DNA from: Cylindrospermum sp. NIES-4074
Lineage (GTDB): Bacteria > Cyanobacteriota > Cyanobacteriia > Cyanobacteriales > Nostocaceae
Direction: 5' to 3'
DNA: 64,000 bases
NCBI GenBank assembly: GCA_003994795.1
Contig: AP018269.1
Coordinates: 4,117,677 to 4,181,676 of the forward strand
A program made the position numbers and the translations under genes. The notes under the pieces are model-generated. The model was not told where the DNA came from, ran no database searches, and saw only the letters and a list, made by a program, of their open reading frames with translations. The number at the start of each line of letters is the position of its first letter. Position 1 is the stretch's first letter. Of the stretch, positions 1 through 8,701 are shown piece after piece.

Positions 1-1361
1 ATTCTGGTTTATCCTACACTCCTTCCCCTAATCCCTTACGCCAAGTTTTAGATGCGATTGGGGAAGATTTACCCTGCGTTCATTACGATACTTGGGGTTG
101 TTATCTACCAGAAGGCAACTTTGATGCTCAAGTTGGTGCTGACCAATTTTGTGAACTGCTGCAAAAGCTGCGAGGAGATAAAGCCGTAGTTGAATGGCGC
201 AAACTACAGGAAATTATGACACCTTTGGGTAAGAGTGCGATCGCACTTCCACCCGCCGCCCTACGCTACGATTTAGGTGCAGTCTTAACTGTGGGTAAAT
301 TTGCCCCGGCTTTACTGCAACAGGCCGCTAACGTCATTAAATTAACAGGGCCTTTCTCCCGCATCATGGATGGTGTCATCACAGACCCATTTATTCGCAA
401 CTGGTTAGATTTACTTTGCTTTCTCTTATCTGGATTACCCGCAGATGGGACAATTGCCGCAGAAGTTGCGTTTATGTTTGCAGATTGGTATCGTCCTAAT
501 GTCCAGTTAGATTATCCCATTGGTGGAAGTGGTGCATTAGTTGATGCACTGGTACGGGGGTTGACTAAACATGGTGGTAAGTTAGTTTTGAATGCTCATG
601 TCGAGCGAGTTTTAGTAGAAAACAACCGTGCTGTGGGTGTGCGACTGCGGAGTGGTAAGGAAATCCGAGCTAGTAAAGCCGTTGTTTCTAATGCTTCTGT
701 TTGGGATACTCTCAAACTCATTCCTGAAGGTGCTGTCCCCAAACGGTATGTAGAACAGCGACAAGCAACACCTGAATGTGATAGTTTCATGCACCTGCAT
801 TTAGGTATTGATGCAGCAGGATTGCCTAAAAATCTGGGTATTCACTATATTGTAGTTAACGATTGGGACAAAGGCATAACTGCACCGCAAAATGTAGTGC
901 TTATATCCATTCCCTCAGTTCTCGACCCATCCTTAGCACCAGCAGGTAAGCACGTGATTCACGTTTATACTCCTGGTAATGAACCTTATGCTATTTGGCA
1001 AGGAAAGGAACGCAATAGCGAAGAATATGCGTTGTTAAAACAAGAACGTGCGGAAGTGATGTGGCAAGCTTTAGAAAGAATTATTCCTGATATTCGTTCC
1101 CGTTGCGAAGTAAGTTTGGTAGGTACTCCCCTCACCCACGCTCGATTTTTGCGTCGTCATCATGGTAGTTACGGGCCAGCTATAGCCGCAGGTAAAGGTT
1201 TATTTCCTGGTGGGACTACTCCCCTATCAGGATTGTTGTGTTGTGGAGATTCCACTTTTCCGGGAATTGGGTTGCCGGCTGTGGCTGCGAGTGGGATGAT
1301 TGTTGCGAATGCGATCGCTCCGGTACAGCAACATTTACAATTACTCAATGATATTCTCTAG
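1..1361 (+). CDS. Phytoene desaturase-like FAD oxidoreductase, 5' truncated by the window
   Basis: The reading frame is open from base 3 to the stop at 1361, so the gene begins before the window. The first ATG inside (216) is not the true start. The product resembles the CrtI/CrtO/CrtH group of FAD-dependent carotenoid desaturases, isomerases and ketolases: the substrate-domain sequence DYPIGGSGALVDALVRGL is typical, followed by the family's motif for the middle of the FAD domain (RSGKEIRASKAVVSNAS). Near the C-terminus the FAD-binding motif LLCCGDSTFPGIGLPAVAASG is present. The N-terminal Rossmann GxGxxG is outside the window, so the exact enzyme cannot be fixed. The reaction is expected to be on a carotenoid in the membrane, by family knowledge. 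Confidence 0.8.
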   Translation, partial: SGLSYTPSPNPLRQVLDAIGEDLPCVHYDTWGCYLPEGNFDAQVGADQFCELLQKLRGDKAVVEWRKLQEIMTPLGKSAIALPPAALRYDLGAVLTVGKFAPALLQQAANVIKLTGPFSRIMDGVITDPFIRNWLDLLCFLLSGLPADGTIAAEVAFMFADWYRPNVQLDYPIGGSGALVDALVRGLTKHGGKLVLNAHVERVLVENNRAVGVRLRSGKEIRASKAVVSNASVWDTLKLIPEGAVPKRYVEQRQATPECDSFMHLHLGIDAAGLPKNLGIHYIVVNDWDKGITAPQNVVLISIPSVLDPSLAPAGKHVIHVYTPGNEPYAIWQGKERNSEEYALLKQERAEVMWQALERIIPDIRSRCEVSLVGTPLTHARFLRRHHGSYGPAIAAGKGLFPGGTTPLSGLLCCGDSTFPGIGLPAVAASGMIVANAIAPVQQHLQLLNDIL

Positions 1362-1406
1362 TAGCGATCGCTTAATGAGAGAGGAAAGGGCGATCGCATC
1401 TTCTGA

Positions 1407-1619
1407 CTAATAACCTCGTTTTTGACGACATACAGAACAAAAAAGCTGAGTATTATCCCTGATTTTCTTGCCACATAAACAAGTTCTAGCTGGAGAAGAA
1501 TAGTTAAAAACTTTTGGGATTTTCATTTGTGTGCTTAAATTCTTATTTTTCCTACAAGCAGAACATTGAATCTCTCCTGCTTTTCTGATTGTTTTACCAC
1601 ATAAACATTTGTATGTCAT
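1407..1619 (-). CDS. Small protein with two copies of a zinc-ribbon-like Cys motif
   Basis: This is a 70-residue protein made of two similar halves. The first reads CLCGKTIRKAGEIQCSACRK and the second CLCGKKIRDNTQLFCSVCRQ, so each half has a CxCGKxIR segment followed about 10 residues later by CxxCR. Four cysteines per half fit one zinc ion each, as in rubredoxin-like zinc ribbons. The halves are joined by about 24 residues of linker. No named family is recognised. It could bind nucleic acid or act as a small zinc adaptor, but that is inference. The clear internal duplication argues that this is a real gene and not a chance frame. Confidence 0.6.
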   Translation of the reverse strand: MTYKCLCGKTIRKAGEIQCSACRKNKNLSTQMKIPKVFNYSSPARTCLCGKKIRDNTQLFCSVCRQKRGY

Positions 1620-1994
1620 GCTTGTAACCTCATTTGCTTGTCAATTATGTAATTACTTGTCTAGTATGCTACTCAAAGTATTTAGATAGAAATTAATATA
1701 ACATCAGAACATAATTTTTTAAGTAATTTTACATCTTGTCCAACCAAAATTGATGCAATTTAATTACACAGTATAGTTCTAAAACCCTTGATTTACCTTT
1801 CAAAACCAATAAAAATAATGTAGTCTCATAGCGTACATTTTTAGGTTGCCTGGGTTTGTACGGTGAGCTTCAAGATAACAGTAATAAGATTAGGTATAAC
1901 CCTGTAATGCTTGACGTTAAAAATACATAGGGTAGCACCTCTACCTACCGTTTCAGTAGGCCAAATTACAGGTAGGGGAGCAACTAGCTTGAAG
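1620..1994. other. AT-rich intergenic region
   Basis: No convincing gene lies in these 375 bases. The stretch is AT-rich next to the zinc-ribbon gene. Nearer hicA it holds short partial inverted repeats, such as CTACCTACCG near 1940 facing ACAGGTAGGG near 1969. It may contain the promoter of the zinc-ribbon gene and the 3' end of the hicBA transcript, but no clear element can be named. Confidence 0.4.
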
Positions 1995-2207
1995 TTATGC
2001 GTCTTCAAAATCAGACCATTCAATTCCTAATTGTTTGATAGCTGCTCGTAATGTACCTATTTTTAGATCGCGGCCACTCCAGTCAGGAATTACAGTTGCT
2101 TGCTGAGTAATTGGATTAAACCACTTTCTATGTGAACCTCCACCACGTCTGGGAATTTCTTCACATCCCAGCCTAGATAATTTCTTAGCAACTTCTTTAT
2201 AGTTCAT
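1995..2207 (-). CDS. hicA: HicA-type mRNA interferase toxin
   Basis: The 70-residue product matches the HicA family, which cleaves mRNA and slows growth when its antitoxin is lost. The fold is a small double-stranded-RNA-binding-like domain. The key sequence is RRGGGSHRKWF with the conserved catalytic histidine at residue 26, preceded by the usual KLSRLGCEE helix. The length is normal for HicA. The gene overlaps the 3' end of the upstream hicB by 4 bases, so the two are translated together. The order is antitoxin then toxin, the reverse of the classic E. coli hicAB layout. Confidence 0.85.
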   Translation of the reverse strand: MNYKEVAKKLSRLGCEEIPRRGGGSHRKWFNPITQQATVIPDWSGRDLKIGTLRAAIKQLGIEWSDFEDA

Positions 2208-2449
2208 CTGACGGATATAATTGTTTCTATCAAAGCCGGAGAATTTTGGTCTACAGATTGTAGATTCAGAGGAAGTTCTTTACCTAAATCTTCATACATT
2301 TCTATAACTGCTGCTAAGGCATCTTTAACATTAGTTAAAACTTCATCCATAGAATCCCCTTCAGTGAGCAATTCTGGCAAGAGTGGAGAAGTTACAGTGA
2401 ACCCTCCTTCTGGTTGAGGTGTAAGTAGTAGAGGGATTTTGTAGAACAT
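2204..2449 (-). CDS. hicB: HicB-type antitoxin
   Basis: The 81-residue protein has the HicB fold signature: a partly degraded RNase H-like beta sheet beginning MFYKIPLLLTPQPEGGFTVT, then the acidic PELLTEGDSMDEVLTNVKDA segment with its helix. It should bind and block the HicA toxin encoded just downstream with a 4-base overlap. No separate helix-turn-helix or ribbon-helix-helix DNA-binding tail is present at this short length. Autoregulation therefore needs either another domain or a mechanism not visible here. Confidence 0.83.
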   Translation of the reverse strand: MFYKIPLLLTPQPEGGFTVTSPLLPELLTEGDSMDEVLTNVKDALAAVIEMYEDLGKELPLNLQSVDQNSPALIETIISVR

Positions 2450-2514
2450 ATTATAATAGAAAGGTGTGGTTTATTATATTTTAGTCACAAAAATAAGTAC
2501 ATGATGAAATTTAC

Positions 2515-2775
2515 CTACCCTCGCTCCCGTGTTTCAGCTTGATGACGTAACTCACGAGAGTATGCTTGACTATCAGTAATATCAGGAAGTGAATTGATTA
2601 CACCTTCTTTTTCCCAATATTTAACAAGTTCTGCTCCATTTTTGGGGAGATTATTTGCAACTTTTCTGGTAGATAAAATATGTAAAATATATTCAGATAA
2701 TGGTAAATTGAGTTGAGAAGCTTCGGTGTGAAGTTCGTTTTCTAGATCGGTTGGTAGGTTCAGATTAATACTCAT
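2515..2775 (-). CDS. Ribbon-helix-helix antitoxin-like protein
   Basis: The N-terminus SINLNLPTDLENELHTEASQ followed by LPLSEYILHIL has the beta-strand, helix, helix pattern of ribbon-helix-helix DNA-binding proteins such as CopG-like antitoxins. The remaining 40 residues are charged and would be the toxin-binding tail. No toxin gene lies immediately downstream: the next gene, hicB, starts 65 bases away and belongs to another family. It is therefore either an orphan antitoxin or a regulator of the adjacent hicBA pair. The 86-residue length is normal for the group. Confidence 0.6.
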   Translation of the reverse strand: MSINLNLPTDLENELHTEASQLNLPLSEYILHILSTRKVANNLPKNGAELVKYWEKEGVINSLPDITDSQAYSRELRHQAETRERG

Positions 2776-2994
2776 TTTGCTCTGATTTTATTGAACAAAA
2801 TTTCACTTTATTCCTAAAGCACATTATATCAAGGCATATCCCGTAAAAAGTATAAATTTACGTATTGTAGATTTTTGTCATAAAATAGATAAAAGCTCAA
2901 CCCTCACTGCTTATAAAACGAACCTGTTAAGAGTTCCCTTTTACGGTGTCACCGTCTATTTTGATAATTTAATAGCTTTTTATACTCAAATTAA

Positions 2995-4245
2995 TTATTT
3001 CGGTGCCACAGCTTTCCCCGTGGCTGTTGCGCTGCCGGGAACTATGCCAGTCTTGATGTAATTGGTATACTGTTCTTGTGTGAAATGGTGCAGTGAGAAT
3101 ATTAAAGCTTTTCCAATAGCTTCTCGATGACTTCTGATCATGAAGTTTAATGTGGATGCACCCAGAGCTTTTTTTGCCCATTCTATAGGTTGAGTACTTG
3201 CAACAGTATGTTCGGCTATGGTTCTCCAAAATCCTTTAAAATTCAAATCGTCATTAATATCTTTTATTGCCTGATTTTTCTTATCTTTGGGAATTTTGTC
3301 AAGTTCAGTGTGCAAGTAATTTTCAACGGTTCCCTGTTCCAGGCTTACCATCTTCAAATCAAACATTAAAGGCGATATTTCATCAATTGAAGCAGGATTT
3401 AGAGGGTCTGTGGGTTTTCCTCTGCTCATCAAATTACTAATCACTCTCATATTAGAATCCAACAATATTTTGTTTACTTCTTTAAGAATGTCAATAGCCT
3501 CTTGTGAATGTATCGCTCCGCCAACGACACCTTCAATAGCACCTACACTATATTCATTTGTGACTTGAGATGCTGCACCAAAAAACCTAACACCTTTAGG
3601 TAGACCTGCAACGCCTTCCTGAGTCAAGTTATCTATAACACCGTAATAATCACTTCTTTCCTCGATAGTTGCATATTCCTCTGGATGATGATTTTTTGTA
3701 TTGAAAATAGCAGCTTTAACAAAGGTGTTTTTTGTATTGGCTAAATTGCCAATGTTAGACTTCCAAGTATGTCTATCAAATGCATTCCAGTCTTTATCGG
3801 TAAGTGCTATTTTACGTAGATAAATCGAGGCAGCTAAACCACCATTTGGTGATTTCATTAATTCCCAGGCTATCTTTGAGTTTTCATCTTCCTTTCTCTG
3901 AATTGTTTGGGGGTTAGTCGTTGGTGCATCTATTGACATCACCTGTTCCGCCATTGAGTCAGCTTCTTGCTCATGCTTCCCAGGCTTACCAAAGAGTTTC
4001 ATTTGAATTCTAGGGACTCTTGGTGGTGCTATATGACGAGTAAATACAGATGGGTCTGGGAAGCCATCACTAACTTCTTGGGTTTTTTCCCCTTTAGCCT
4101 GTAAATTATCTGTTTGGTTTTGTTGGGTCGTTGGTTCTGTAACTTGGGATTGAACTACGAAAGGGCGTGGTGCGAACTGATTTGATGCTGGTGCGTCAGA
4201 GTTATTTGAATTGGTCTTGGAGGTTCTGTGCTGTCTGCTATACAT
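2995..4245 (-). CDS. DUF4157-type protein, candidate contractile-injection-system cargo
   Basis: The 416-residue protein starts with a low-complexity Gln/Asn/Thr-rich region of about 70 residues. After it come PRIQMKLFGKPGKHEQEAD and SMAEQVM, the hallmark start of DUF4157 modules (pattern PGDKYEQEADRVAEQVM in relatives), then QTIQRKED at about residue 115. The HExxH peptidase part that usually follows in DUF4157 is not visible, so the module is shortened. The remaining ~300 residues match no family I recognise. DUF4157 is known to be enriched in cargo of extracellular contractile injection systems, so the C-terminal part could be an effector. No injection-system structural genes are in this window. 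Confidence 0.6.
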   Translation of the reverse strand: MYSRQHRTSKTNSNNSDAPASNQFAPRPFVVQSQVTEPTTQQNQTDNLQAKGEKTQEVSDGFPDPSVFTRHIAPPRVPRIQMKLFGKPGKHEQEADSMAEQVMSIDAPTTNPQTIQRKEDENSKIAWELMKSPNGGLAASIYLRKIALTDKDWNAFDRHTWKSNIGNLANTKNTFVKAAIFNTKNHHPEEYATIEERSDYYGVIDNLTQEGVAGLPKGVRFFGAASQVTNEYSVGAIEGVVGGAIHSQEAIDILKEVNKILLDSNMRVISNLMSRGKPTDPLNPASIDEISPLMFDLKMVSLEQGTVENYLHTELDKIPKDKKNQAIKDINDDLNFKGFWRTIAEHTVASTQPIEWAKKALGASTLNFMIRSHREAIGKALIFSLHHFTQEQYTNYIKTGIVPGSATATGKAVAPK

Positions 4246-4525
4246 TTTTTTTACTTTTAATATTTTTACAATCTTGAACTCAGTATATGTCTTTGGTTAT
4301 ATTTTGTATCTGTCTCTGGAAATAAAAAACTGGACATTTAAACTAAGTATATCGATATATGACTTTGATCAAAAAGTCACTCCAGCGGTTGACTGCAACT
4401 GACTCTGGCTAATTTATTGAGATTTAGGACAATGCTGCAAGAATTGATGGTTATGCAAGAGTCGTGCTGTTTGGTGTAAAAGTTGGCTATTGAGTAATAT
4501 ATAAACTTTGAGGAGTAAATTTCTA

Positions 4526-5005
4526 ATGTCCCGTCTAACAGCGTTCTCACAGCGACTACAGAGAATTTCTTTGGCAATATTCTTAACTCTGAGTATTAGT
4601 TTAATACTGACAGGGGTTACCTGGGCTTCTGGTTTGGGAGTTGAGTCAGGTCATCTTGCTACTTGTCCTGCTTCACCAAACTGTGTTGTCAGTCAAAATG
4701 CTGATGCAAAGCACGCTATTGAGCCGATTCCCTATCATGTAGACCGTGATACAGCACGAGAAACCCTACTCAAAGTTCTCACAGTTGTGCCCCGCACAGA
4801 GGTGATAGAACAGACAGATAATTACATCCATGCTCTTTCTAAAAGCCGCATCTTTAAATTTATTGATGATGTGGAGTTTTATTTCCCCAGCGATGAGCCA
4901 GTAATTCATTTGCGATCTGCGTCTCGCGTGGGAGATTCGGATCTTGGTGTTAACCGCAGACGTGTGGAGCAAATTCGTCTGGCTCTGCGCGACTTAAACA
5001 TTTAG
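4526..5005 (+). CDS. DUF1499 family exported protein
   Basis: The product has a signal peptide (a hydrophobic stretch IFLTLSISLILTGVTWAS after basic residues) and then a DUF1499 domain with the typical CPASPNCVVSQ motif and the segment HLRSASRVGDSDLGVNRRRVEQIR near the C-terminus. The start at 4526 is preferred because AGGAG lies about 10 bases upstream; the in-frame TTG at 4508 is less likely. DUF1499 proteins are widespread in cyanobacteria and plant plastids, and no reaction is established. The 159 residues fit the family. It is likely periplasmic or thylakoid-lumenal. Confidence 0.8.
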   Translation: MSRLTAFSQRLQRISLAIFLTLSISLILTGVTWASGLGVESGHLATCPASPNCVVSQNADAKHAIEPIPYHVDRDTARETLLKVLTVVPRTEVIEQTDNYIHALSKSRIFKFIDDVEFYFPSDEPVIHLRSASRVGDSDLGVNRRRVEQIRLALRDLNI

Positions 5006-5194
5006 ATTTTACCTGGCATATGTGTTAAGAGTGCGGTGGGGTTGATCTGGTGCCATTGGCGCTGGATGCTCAAGATATCAGAACCTCTGTAGTTATTGTT
5101 TTCTACCCCATTCCTTAAACTCCTCCGGGAACAAGCTTTCTTGCTTTTGTTCGCTGTCGAACTCACGTTAATACTGGGCAATAATCACAGGGCC

Positions 5195-6157
5195 ATGACT
5201 CACCACATTTTAAAAGCTACCACGTCAACGGTGCATTTAGGTGGCTTCTCCCATCAGCTAGAACCAGCGCTGACTGTAGATTCTGGGGACACCATTGACG
5301 TAGAAACCTACTCTGGCTATCACGTTTATGACAAAGCACCACAAGAATTTCTCACACAAGAATTTATTGACATCTGCGAAAATCTGCCCCCAGAACGCCA
5401 AGTTGCTGAGGGGCCCCACATCCTCACGGGGCCAATTTACGTGCAGGATGCAGAACCAGGGGATGTTTTGGAGGTAGAATTGCAATCGATTGCCCCTCGA
5501 TTAGCGATCGGCTTCAATGCAATTCGTGAAGGTTGGGGAGCATTACCGCAGCAGTTTCCCCAATCTGCTTTGAGATTCATTCCCCTAGATTTAATCAACA
5601 ATTTCGCGGAATTTCCCACAGGTTCAGGTATCAAAATTCCCCTCAAACCCTTTTTTGGTATCCTTGGGGTCGCTACTCCAGAAACCTCTCGCAATTCTAT
5701 TCCTCCTGGTGCTTATGGTGGTAATATCGACAACCGTCAACTGCAAGCAGGTTCGCGGCTATTTTTGCCGATTTTCCTTCCTGGTGCATTATTTTCTATT
5801 GGTGATGGACATTCAGCACAGGGAGATGGTGAAGTTAATGTCACTGCTATTGAAACTTCGATGAATGGCAGAATTAGACTTAAACTTCGCAAAGACTTAC
5901 AACTAACTACACCTATAGCTGAAACGCCTACAGATATCATCACAATGGGATTTGCTCCAACTTTGGATGAAGCTTTAGAACAGGCTTTAAAAAATATGAT
6001 TGATTTTCTGGAACGCTTTACAAATTTGTCTCCAGAAGATGCTTATGTGTTGTGCAGTTTAGCTGTGAATTTTCATATCACGCAAGTTGTCAACAGTCCC
6101 CAAAAAGGCGTTCATGGAATGTTATCTAAGTCAATATTGCCAAAAACAATGTTATAG
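5195..6157 (+). CDS. Acetamidase/formamidase family protein
   Basis: The product belongs to the acetamidase/formamidase family, which hydrolyses short amides to ammonia and the acid. The start MTHHILKATTSTVHLGGF and the segments SGDTIDVETYSG, TGPIYVQDAEPGDVLEVEL, PGAYGGNIDNRQL and FSIGDGHSAQGDGEV are all family landmarks. The frame is open upstream to 5096, but the ATG at 5195 gives 320 residues, the usual length, so it is preferred. It probably acts in the cytoplasm and may help scavenge nitrogen. It stands alone between DUF1499 and a membrane-protein gene on the same strand. Confidence 0.85.
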   Translation: MTHHILKATTSTVHLGGFSHQLEPALTVDSGDTIDVETYSGYHVYDKAPQEFLTQEFIDICENLPPERQVAEGPHILTGPIYVQDAEPGDVLEVELQSIAPRLAIGFNAIREGWGALPQQFPQSALRFIPLDLINNFAEFPTGSGIKIPLKPFFGILGVATPETSRNSIPPGAYGGNIDNRQLQAGSRLFLPIFLPGALFSIGDGHSAQGDGEVNVTAIETSMNGRIRLKLRKDLQLTTPIAETPTDIITMGFAPTLDEALEQALKNMIDFLERFTNLSPEDAYVLCSLAVNFHITQVVNSPQKGVHGMLSKSILPKTML

Positions 6158-6306
6158 AAGAATTGTGGTTTTGGTAGATGAATTAGGTAAAAGAAAGAGT
6201 AAAATCTTTTTCTCCAATTAGAGGTATTGAATTTTGGTTAATTTCCCGGAAACCGCAGGGTTGAAATGGTAGCTATCACAGACATAGTTTTCAGGGGAAG
6301 GTACTG

Positions 6307-7071
6307 ATGAAAGTTGTGAAGCAAACACCAACTATATTGATATTAAGAGAAGTACCGATTTTTTTGTGGTTATTTGGTAGTGTCTTTGTTTTAGTGGGAC
6401 TTTGTGTAATCAGCATTGTTGGAAACGTCACCAGCCTCACTTGTAACAGAATTGAGCCAGCACAAGGTAATTGTCAATTCGTAAAATCAGGTATTCTGAA
6501 GTCACAGGTGATGACAATGCCTGTCAAAGCATTGCAGGGAGCTAAAGTTGACACAATCAGGAGTGATGATGGCAATACCTATCAAGTTGTAATTGTTATT
6601 AATAACACTGATGTTTCCTTCACATCCTACTCAAGTTCTGGAGTGGCTAATAAGCAAGCAATTGTGTCCGACATCAATAACTTTGTTGAAACCCCTAGCG
6701 AGAGGTCTTTAATAGTTAAGCAAGATGATCGATGGCTGATAATTCCATTTGGAGGCTTATTTGTTCTAGCTGGAAGCATAATTGTCGCAACTAGTAATAT
6801 TGTTGATGTGGTGATTGATAAAAACTTGGGTAATTTCACCTTGAAGAAAAAAAACTTGCTTGGTAAAAAAGTTGCACATCATCAAATTCGAGAAATAGCA
6901 AATGTTCAGGTGGAAGAATCTACAACCAGCAGTGGTAGTCCTACTTACGAAGCCTATATTTGTTTGGTTTCTGGCGATCGCCTAGTTCTGATGTTTTATG
7001 GTGAGTCAGGCAGGTTCAACAAGCAAAAAACAGTTGATTCCATCCGCAAATTTTTAAATCTAGCCAATTAA
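6307..7071 (+). CDS. Membrane protein of unknown function with two predicted helices
   Basis: The 254-residue protein has one hydrophobic segment near residues 17-40 (IFLWLFGSVFVLVGLCVISIV) and a second near 147-165 (IPFGGLFVLAGSIIVAT). Between them is a soluble loop with two cysteines at about 46 and 56 that could be exported. The C-terminal part after the second helix is strand-rich, reads like a pleckstrin-homology-type bacterial domain, and should be cytoplasmic. No named family is recognised. The start is supported by GGGAAGG a few bases upstream of the ATG. A strong hairpin terminator follows the stop. Confidence 0.65.
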   Translation: MKVVKQTPTILILREVPIFLWLFGSVFVLVGLCVISIVGNVTSLTCNRIEPAQGNCQFVKSGILKSQVMTMPVKALQGAKVDTIRSDDGNTYQVVIVINNTDVSFTSYSSSGVANKQAIVSDINNFVETPSERSLIVKQDDRWLIIPFGGLFVLAGSIIVATSNIVDVVIDKNLGNFTLKKKNLLGKKVAHHQIREIANVQVEESTTSSGSPTYEAYICLVSGDRLVLMFYGESGRFNKQKTVDSIRKFLNLAN

Positions 7072-7072
7072 A

Positions 7073-7112
7073 ATTTACCCCATTCCAGACTGCTGCCGGG
7101 AATGGGGTAAAT
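7073..7112. terminator. Shared bidirectional terminator between a membrane-protein gene and comB
   Basis: A perfect 14-base inverted repeat (ATTTACCCCATTCC, 7073-7086, and its complement, 7099-7112) with a 12-base loop lies between two converging genes. A-rich and T-rich flanks on both sides suit factor-independent termination in both directions. Confidence 0.75.
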
Positions 7113-7137
7113 AAAATCCGAAAAAAGAATTTTTTAG

Positions 7138-7878
7138 TTATTTATGTTGACTTTTTAAAACCCCAGGTTCTTGCTGAATGGGCAAAATATCTAAAATATC
7201 AGTTTGGGAACAATATTTTAGGTCTTCTAGGCATTCTAGGCGCAGCAGCCGTTTCCCGTGGCTAGCTTGGTGGAATAAACCCAATAAGTCATTTTGCCAC
7301 TGAGTGTAAAGAGCGATCGCACTCGTAACTTCATCATTACCAGTCAAATCGTCTAGAGATGAGTTAGTCTGTTGCCAAATACTGTGCGCGATCGCCCCAG
7401 CACAAACCGTATCCTCTAGAGAAAAACTGCCCTCCCAACCAGAACCAACTATCCAGACTGTCTCTGGTTGTTTTTCTAGCAGAAATCGCACTACCGCAGC
7501 CCGGTTAATTAAAGCTGCTGCTAAGACAATTGGGGCATCTTGTATCCGTTGTAAGGCGCGGGTGCCATTGGTGGTACTGATAAATAAACGCCGCCCTTGT
7601 ACCAGCTCTGCTGTGCAGTCTAAAGGAGAGTTACCCAAATCAAAGCCAGCAACTTTCCCGCCGCCGCGTTCTCCAGCACGCAAGCGCTTTTCCGGGGGCC
7701 ATTTTTCGCTGACTTCGATGAGTTGATCTAAATCACTGAAGACTTGCACAGCTTCGCCTCCAGCCGCTAAAACCGTTGCCATTGTGCTAGTGGCCCGCAG
7801 GACATCGACGGCGATCGCGCAATCTGGTGCATGATCGGTTGGAGTCAATTCCGGAGTGTGGTATACAAATAGCTTCAC
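7138..7878 (-). CDS. comB: 2-phosphosulfolactate phosphatase family protein (ComB)
   Basis: The 246-residue protein matches the ComB family, which removes phosphate from 2-phosphosulfolactate in the coenzyme M pathway of archaea. Many cyanobacteria carry the gene although they do not make coenzyme M, so the physiological substrate here is uncertain. Landmarks are the N-terminal [15 protein letters not shown] with its aspartates, [19 protein letters not shown], and the STTNGTRAL motif at about residue 102. The length is normal. The gene converges with its left neighbour through a shared hairpin and is divergent from blaI across a repeat-rich spacer. Confidence 0.85.
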   Translation of the reverse strand: MKLFVYHTPELTPTDHAPDCAIAVDVLRATSTMATVLAAGGEAVQVFSDLDQLIEVSEKWPPEKRLRAGERGGGKVAGFDLGNSPLDCTAELVQGRRLFISTTNGTRALQRIQDAPIVLAAALINRAAVVRFLLEKQPETVWIVGSGWEGSFSLEDTVCAGAIAHSIWQQTNSSLDDLTGNDEVTSAIALYTQWQNDLLGLFHQASHGKRLLRLECLEDLKYCSQTDILDILPIQQEPGVLKSQHK

Positions 7879-7998
7879 GCGCTGGATACACCTGCTCTAA
7901 TACTACTGCGGTAATATTCTACCCAGTTGATGGCACTAACTACAGTGGTAATTATTGATGGTGAGGATAAGTGTGGGTAAATGGAGGGTGTGGGGAGA

Positions 7999-8143
7999 GG
8001 GGTGTAGGGTGTAGGGTGTAGGGGGAAGATGGAAGATAGAAGGGGGTAGGGGGTAGGAGAAGAGCAGAAAAGGTAGAAGGGAGAAATACTTGAACGTTGT
8101 TTCTTCCCCACACCCCACACCCCACACCCTACACCCTACACCC
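7999..8143. repeat. Complementary heptamer repeat tracts between comB and blaI
   Basis: Near 7999-8025 the plus strand carries tandem GGGTGTA units in a nearly pure purine stretch that continues to about 8090. At 8107-8143 the complementary CACCCTA/CACCCCA units occur. The two tracts can pair to form a long hairpin or cruciform spanning about 145 bases. Such short tandem heptamers are common in heterocystous cyanobacteria. The tract lies in the divergent promoter region of comB and blaI. Confidence 0.7.
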
Positions 8144-8280
8144 TTCTTAAGTTTTCATGATTTTTGGGCTTTCAGACTGCCGGCAGAATCTTGTAATGTG
8201 AGAATAGAGAATAGACTTGGCTTTATTTGCAGCGCTACGCCTCGCCAACGCTTCTCCACAATCCCACACCCTCAATAAAT

Positions 8281-8700
8281 ATGGCACCTTTACCCGATTA
8301 TCGTCCTAAACAACTGTCTCTAGGCCCCTTGGAAGCAGAGATTTTGAGCATCGTCTGGGAACTGGGTTCAGTTACAGTCAAAGATGTACACGATCGCATT
8401 TTGGCTGACCCCAACCGAGAATTAGCTTATACTTCTGTCACCACAGTCCTGCGTCGCCTCACTGATAAAGGTTGGCTGGCCTGTGATAAAAAAGAGCGGG
8501 CATTCTATTGGCGGCCATTGCTCACCCAGAAACAAGCACAGATGATTAAAGCCCACGAGCAGTTACAGCGATTTTTGGCGGTGGGGAACCCTGATGTGGT
8601 GGCAGCATTCGCTGATACTCTAGATGAAGCAGCCAGTGAGCAAATAGAAGCGATCGCCAAACGCATTCAAGCCGCACGCCAAGCCAGGGAGGAACGATGA
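8281..8700 (+). CDS. BlaI/MecI-like transcriptional repressor
   Basis: The 139-residue product is a winged-helix repressor of the BlaI/MecI family. LGPLEAEILSIVWELGSVTVKDVHDRI forms the first helices and ELAYTSVTTVLRRLTDKGWL the recognition helix. The following KKERAFYWRPLLT is the wing, and the C-terminal helical part should dimerise. The frame is open upstream to 8227, but the ATG at 8281 gives the standard BlaI start. The next gene, two bases after the stop, encodes an M56 peptidase, the usual partner that cleaves BlaI. In cyanobacteria this pair is not necessarily tied to beta-lactams. It likely represses its own operon. Confidence 0.87.
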   Translation: MAPLPDYRPKQLSLGPLEAEILSIVWELGSVTVKDVHDRILADPNRELAYTSVTTVLRRLTDKGWLACDKKERAFYWRPLLTQKQAQMIKAHEQLQRFLAVGNPDVVAAFADTLDEAASEQIEAIAKRIQAARQAREER

Positions 8701-8701
8701 G

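Noticed and set aside
4211-4577. Short frames around the DUF4157 start and the DUF1499 start
   Set aside because: They overlap AT-rich spacer and the opposite strand of real genes, and one is the reverse complement of the DUF1499 leader.
7875-8278. Frames rich in Pro, His, Thr and Leu across the comB-blaI spacer
   Set aside because: The composition comes from the heptamer repeats, not from coding selection.
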